Origin: Margaritispora aquatica
Taxonomy: Eukaryota > Ascomycota > Leotiomycetes > Helotiales > Discinellaceae
NCBI GenBank assembly: GCA_007644065.1
Contig: VJWN01000013.1
Span: forward strand, 1,054,001-1,118,000
DNA length: 64,000 nucleotides
Reading direction: 5' to 3'
In this document: positions 60,322 through 64,000 of the stretch, in pieces
Layout of the letters: each line of letters begins with the position of its first letter
How positions within the stretch are numbered: the stretch's first letter is position 1
Position numbers and translations under genes: made by a program
Notes under the pieces: model-generated
Databases searched by the model: none
What the model saw: the letters and a program-made list of their open reading frames with translations, nothing else
What the model was told of the DNA's origin: nothing

Positions 60322-62013
60322 TCAAGCGTCTAAAGTGGCGTTCCAAAGCCGTACCGTGTTATCCCAAGATCCAGACACGACCTGTCTGCCGTCGGGTGAG
60401 AAGGCTACTGAGTAGACCCAGCCAGTATAACCCTCGAGCTTCTGAACAACTGTACCTGTCGCGGCGTCCCAGAGCCGTACTGTCTTATCCCAAGATCCAG
60501 ACACAACCTGCCTGCCGTCGGGTGAGAAGGCTACTGAGTAGACCCAGCCAGTATGACCCTCGAGCTTCTGAACAACTGTACCTGTCGCGGCGTCCCAGAG
60601 CCGTACTGTCTTATCCCAAGATCCAGATACGACCTGTCTGCCGTCGGGTGAGAAGGCTACTGAGTAGACCCAGCCAGTATGACCCTCGAGCTTCTGAACA
60701 ACTGTACCTGTCGCGGCGTCCCAGAGCCGTATTGTCTTATCCCAAGATCCAGACACAACCTGCCTGCCGTCGGGTGAGAAGGCTACTGAGTAGACCCCCG
60801 CAGTATGACCCTCGAGCTTCTGAACAACTGTACCTGTCGCGGCGTCCCAGAGCCGTACTGTCTTATCCCAAGATCCAGATACGACCTGTCTGCCGTCGGG
60901 TGAGAAGGCTACTGAGTAGACCCAGCCAGTATGACCCTCGAGCTTCTGAACAACTGTACCTGTCGCGGCGTCCCAGAGCCGTATTGTCTTATCCCAAGAT
61001 CCAGACACAACCTGCCTGCCGTCGGGTGAGAAGGCTACTGAGTAGACCCCCGCAGTATGACCCTCGAGCTTCTGAACAACTGTACCTGTCGCGGCGTCCC
61101 AGAGCCGTACTGTCTTATCCCAAGATCCAGATACGACCTGTCTGCCGTCGGGTGAGAAGGCTACTGAGTAGACCCAGCCAGTATGACCCTCGAGCTTCTG
61201 AACAACTGTACCTGTCGCGGCGTCCCAGAGCCGTATTGTCTTATCCCAAGATCCAGACACAACCTGCCTGCCGTCGGGTGAGAAGGCTACTGAGTAGACC
61301 CCCGCAGTATGACCCTCGAGCTTCTGAACAACTGTACCTGTCGCGGCGTCCCAGAGCCGTACTGTCTTATCCCAAGATCCAGACACAACCTGCCTGCCGT
61401 CGGGTGAGAAGGCTACTGAGTAGACCCCCGCAGTGTGGCCCTCGAGCTTCTGAATAGGTTTATGTGGAATAAAAATCTGACGACATGCATTTCCCCCATT
61501 TGATCGTAGATGAGCAGTGAGACCATCTTTTCGGTTGAAAGAGCGGCCATAGCACAACAAACTGCCTGTGCAGCCAAATACTTGCTCCTTTGTATGGAGT
61601 TTTTGATGCCGTTCTCTGTCCCGCTGCCGACCAAACAGCTTTCGGCATGATTCAAGTTTGCACTCGTAGAGTCGCTCATCTGTGTGGCATGCAAGGTCAT
61701 GATCGCTCAGTGCTGCCTTTCGTGTAAAGGTTTTTTCGCAGCCAGACACGGTGCATTGAAATCTCGCACGGTCCCTGGTCACTCTGCCCGAGTTGATAGA
61801 GGATTTGATGGGCTTCTGAGTGTTTGTCTTCTCTCGAGGAGGTAGGTTGGCGGAGAGGTTTGGTGAAAACTCTGTGATGGAGTTATTTCCTGCAAAAGAA
61901 TCTGCTAAGTATATTATAACCCAATGTTCGTTTGGACCAAATGGACCAAAATGATCGGCAATCTTACCCGCGAACTCGTTTCTTTCCACTCTATGAGGGG
62001 GAGGCTGCGCCAT
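60322..62013 (-). CDS. C2H2 zinc finger and nine-repeat WD40 fusion protein (563 aa)
   Basis: Intronless frame. Residues 1-85 are unrecognised. Three C2H2-type fingers follow: C87/C92/H105/H110, C118/C123/H136/H140, and a variant third with C148/C154/H168 and a Cys (177) in the last place. A short linker leads at residue 189 straight into nine WD40 repeats of exactly 42 residues to the end. The unit is KLEGHT(AG/GW)VYSVAFSPDG with GSWDKT(V/I)RLWDAATG; only the AG/GW and V/I positions vary in repeats 1-8. Such near-identity is typical of HET-E/HET-D-type fungal allorecognition and NLR proteins, where it reflects repeat exchange. Here no NACHT or HET domain is present. The final repeat is diverged (WNATLDA) and the stop lies in a decayed tenth unit. 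A short intron near 61915 is conceivable. Function unknown; DNA binding and ligand recognition are inferences. Confidence 0.85.
   Translation of the reverse strand: MAQPPPHRVERNEFAGKIADHFGPFGPNEHWVIIYLADSFAGNNSITEFSPNLSANLPPREKTNTQKPIKSSINSGRVTRDRARFQCTVSGCEKTFTRKAALSDHDLACHTDERLYECKLESCRKLFGRQRDRERHQKLHTKEQVFGCTGSLLCYGRSFNRKDGLTAHLRSNGGNACRQIFIPHKPIQKLEGHTAGVYSVAFSPDGRQVVSGSWDKTVRLWDAATGTVVQKLEGHTAGVYSVAFSPDGRQVVSGSWDKTIRLWDAATGTVVQKLEGHTGWVYSVAFSPDGRQVVSGSWDKTVRLWDAATGTVVQKLEGHTAGVYSVAFSPDGRQVVSGSWDKTIRLWDAATGTVVQKLEGHTGWVYSVAFSPDGRQVVSGSWDKTVRLWDAATGTVVQKLEGHTAGVYSVAFSPDGRQVVSGSWDKTIRLWDAATGTVVQKLEGHTGWVYSVAFSPDGRQVVSGSWDKTVRLWDAATGTVVQKLEGHTGWVYSVAFSPDGRQVVSGSWDKTVRLWDAATGTVVQKLEGYTGWVYSVAFSPDGRQVVSGSWDNTVRLWNATLDA
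60325..61449 (-). repeat. Nine tandem 126-bp WD40-coding units with 252-bp higher-order pattern
   Basis: Unit starts on the minus strand are at 61449, 61323, 61197, 61071, 60945, 60819, 60693, 60567 and 60441, each 126 bp apart. Units 2-3, 4-5 and 6-7 alternate between an AG/I type (with GACACAACCTGCC on the plus strand) and a GW/V type (with GATACGACCTGTC), making three nearly identical 252-bp pairs. Confidence 0.95.
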
Positions 62014-63239
62014 GATATTTCTTCCACAGCACCCTCGTGGTTGTCTTCAGTTTTGTGAGGAGAGTGAATGCGCGCATATTTTCAGTGAGGAGGAGAGGAG
62101 GGTCATTCAAATAAGAAGTCAGGCCAGGTCCTACTTGGATAATGAAGAGTGCGCAGCGATGCCACGCCGGCGGGGGCTGATGTTCCTCCCTCCCTCCCTT
62201 CAGGCCAATCGGAAGCCTGGATTGCCTTCTTCAGCATCACAAATTGCGTCGCCTTGAGGGTTTCTCAGCCTTTCACGTTCCACGACATCATCCAGGCGAC
62301 GCAAACCCGGACTTGGATGGCTGAACCAGGGATTGTGCCCAGGTACGAAATACCACAGGGAGGGAGGTATGGACGACATCCAAAGACAACACAGAATTTA
62401 GTACATCCCCTGCCATTTGCTGACTAATTTGCGTCGCCTTCGCCTGGTTCATGAAAATTGAACAGGGAGGGGAGGGCAGGGCTTGAGTTGAGCATTTCTG
62501 CGTCGCCTTAACTATTTCAATCATTGTTTCTGCAACCTTATGGCGTCGCCCTGACCGTTGGAGTCCTCGCGTTTCGTTTCTACAGGCTCATTTGTCGGTA
62601 GTCATCAAGGCGATGCAAAATGGCGGATCTTACAAGTGATATGCGTCCCCTGCCACCGATGCAAGCGATGTCTAGCAGTTTTTGCGTCGCTTTGAGTTCT
62701 CGAGTACCCTTCATCCCTCCCGTCCCTGAATATACCAGCTCTAACACGTCGAATTGTATGAACTGCGTCGCCTTGGTCCACCGAGGCTCTCTTGAGAAGT
62801 TTCTACGTCGCCTCGACCCGACTCCAACACTCGGCCTCACGATATTAGCATCCTCTCTTGCGTCGCCTGGGCTAGGATTGGGGTTGAGAGAGAAAAAGTT
62901 CTGCGTCGCCCTTACCACAGTAACTCGTTTCATTTTGTTGCCAACTTGGACTCTTGCGTCGCCTTCACCAGATCGCTCCTCTTGTCTGCGTCGCCTGGAG
63001 CTCTTTTGTTAACATGAGCACATCTCTGACCTCCGCTGAAGCTTTTAAAAACCCTACCTCTTCCCTCTTGCCTCGAGTTCTTCTCTCCTTCAGTGCTATT
63101 TTTCAAATCTCTCGTTCACAACGCTCATCGAGTAAGCAATCCAGTTTAAAGATCTTCGTTGGAATAGTCTATCAAGAGATCTTCCCGCCGCTCTCCTTCC
63201 CATTATAGCACTCTATATCAACCAACCCTCTTATCCAGC
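62014..63239. other. Upstream region shared by the zinc-finger/WD40 gene and the small membrane protein gene
   Basis: Divergent 1.2-kb region holding the TGCGTCGCCT array (listed separately). Frames at 62580-62933 and 62954-63208 are interrupted or explained by the repeated word, which reads as KATQ in one frame. Leader for the plus-strand gene probably begins near 63050. Confidence 0.6.
62245..62996. repeat. Dispersed array of TGCGTCGCCT motifs
   Basis: Exact or one-mismatch copies start at 62245, 62294 (inverted), 62430, 62509, 62542, 62608 (inverted), 62683, 62764, 62804, 62859, 62902, 62955 and 62987. Spacings run from 32 to 136 bases and the sequence between copies is not repeated. The density far exceeds the rest of the window, where I noticed no exact copy. 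Confidence 0.88.
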
Positions 63240-63747
63240 ATGTCTTCAATCCCACCACCTAGCTGCGATGTCCTTTGGACTCCTGATATCATTGTGAACG
63301 TTGTCTACCGCAGCATCATGATCGTGGTCATCTCTGCACTCGTTTGGGAGAGATACCGCCGTCCGGGTCGTATTATTGACGGTAGGTTTCCTAATGCCTG
63401 CTCTTGAATTTTGCTGACCTGGACAAGAAGAACAAGCCATATGCCCCACTACAGGGAGCGACCTTCAACCCCAACCAAAGCCAAACAAGACCAATATAAC
63501 GGCAAGGGAAGCCGCGGACACTCAGCACACCTACGTTGAAGATGGAGGCGAGGCTAAGGTAGAGGCAGGAGAAGCTGCGAACCCCAAGCCCACCGGACTT
63601 ATTGAGAATAGAGACAAGGTCCATACGACGGCAGAGAAATCTGTGAATACCAAGCATACCCACCTTGAGAATGGAAGCAAGCTCGACGTGATTGCGACTA
63701 CTGCCGGTGTTATGAATAGCTTAGGTGAAGTTGCTATTACTCTTTGA
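63240..63747 (+). CDS. Small single-pass membrane protein with internal repeats (153 aa)
   Basis: Model: exons 63240-63381 and 63428-63747 (intron with GTAGGT donor and ACAAG or CAAGAAG acceptor); phases agree and total 462 nt. Residues 15-36 form a membrane segment (DIIVNVVYRSIMIVVISALV) followed by positive WERYRRPGR, suggesting the C-terminus faces the cytosol. The soluble part holds about three related ~23-residue units: EAADTQHTYVEDGGEAKVEA, EAANPKPTGLIENRDKVHTT and KSVNTKHTHLENGSKLDVIA. I do not recognise the family. It is divergent from the zinc-finger/WD40 gene across the motif array. The long minus-strand frames over it are shadows of the repeats. Confidence 0.6.
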
Positions 63748-64000
63748 TTAGAGACATGACTGCTAGGATTGATGATGTATATTTTTGTCACGTGCTTGGA
63801 GACTTGATCTTAAGAGGGGATTGAAATTGATATTGGTGTCGAATTTGGAAAGGTCGTACGTGCTCAGATGGCTCGTGTGTTGTCTTCTTCTGGTGAGCTT
63901 ATGAGCTTTTTGGGTCGTCTATATTGTACAAAAGGGGATAGATAGAATTTATAGATCTCCCCTCGTTCTGCTGTAGTACAACAGTGCAAAACTACTGCGC

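Noticed and set aside
60325..61449. Regular 126-bp repeats as a CRISPR-like or satellite array
   Set aside because: Units are contiguous, lack unique spacers and code for WD40 domains in a fungal genome.
60255..61457. 400-codon plus-strand frame with striking repeats
   Set aside because: It is the antisense shadow of the WD40 array: a 126-bp unit without stops stays open in several frames. The minus strand encodes perfect WD40 motifs.
62580..62933. 117-codon minus-strand frame with repeated KATQ
   Set aside because: The KATQ pattern is only the translation of the TGCGTCGCCT motif; spacing between copies is not a multiple of three, so the repeat is at DNA level, not protein level.
62954..63208. 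84-codon plus-strand frame before the small membrane protein
   Set aside because: No domain, overlaps the motif array and the presumed leader of the gene at 63240.

Overview
This 64 kb window is nuclear DNA of a filamentous ascomycete (Pezizomycotina; the protein flavour and the ~50-nt introns suggest Leotiomycetes, which is inference). Most genes are split by 45-60 nt introns with GTAAGT-like donors, CTAAC/CTAAT branch sites and YAG acceptors, genes lie on both strands, and no operons are present. All exon models were built by eye from reading frame, splice signals and remembered family conservation; no search or RNA evidence was available. No tRNA, transposase or CRISPR array was recognised.

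Layout. 0-7 kb: 3' end of an unrecognised gene, PIK1 phosphatidylinositol 4-kinase, and an unrecognised disordered protein. 7-13 kb: mostly intergenic, with a 67-aa Cys/His-rich protein and a GPI-anchored Ser/Thr-rich cell-surface protein. 13-18 kb: BUD4/anillin-like septation protein. 21-26 kb: an RGG-rich protein with a duplicated intron, and POP3 of RNase P/MRP. 27-35 kb: a 2518-aa ubiquitin-specific protease. 36-43 kb: DUF7582-like protein, alcohol-acetyltransferase-like enzyme and a LaeA-type methyltransferase. 43-53 kb: RMD1/RMD8 (DUF155) protein, MYND/DUF4470 protein, an INO80-complex HMG-box protein and CCT8 chaperonin. 53-60 kb: ACC-synthase-like aminotransferase, epoxide hydrolase and a wax-synthase-like membrane acyltransferase, in AT-richer surroundings.

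The most unusual part is 59.4-63.8 kb. An AT-rich, RIP-like stretch abuts an intronless gene that joins three C2H2-type zinc fingers directly to nine almost identical 42-residue WD40 repeats. The repeats show a 252-bp higher-order pattern and a decayed tenth unit that supplies the stop codon. Upstream lies a ~750-bp stretch with about 13 copies of TGCGTCGCCT (two inverted), then a small single-pass membrane protein with its own internal repeats. The WD40 array resembles those of fungal HET/NLR allorecognition proteins, but no NACHT domain is present. The association of zinc fingers, repeats and motif array into one system is hypothesis.

The housekeeping genes (PIK1, BUD4, POP3, CCT8, INO80 subunit, USP) work independently. 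The 39-42 kb and 53-59 kb enzymes have a secondary-metabolism flavour, but no PKS, NRPS or terpene synthase is in view.
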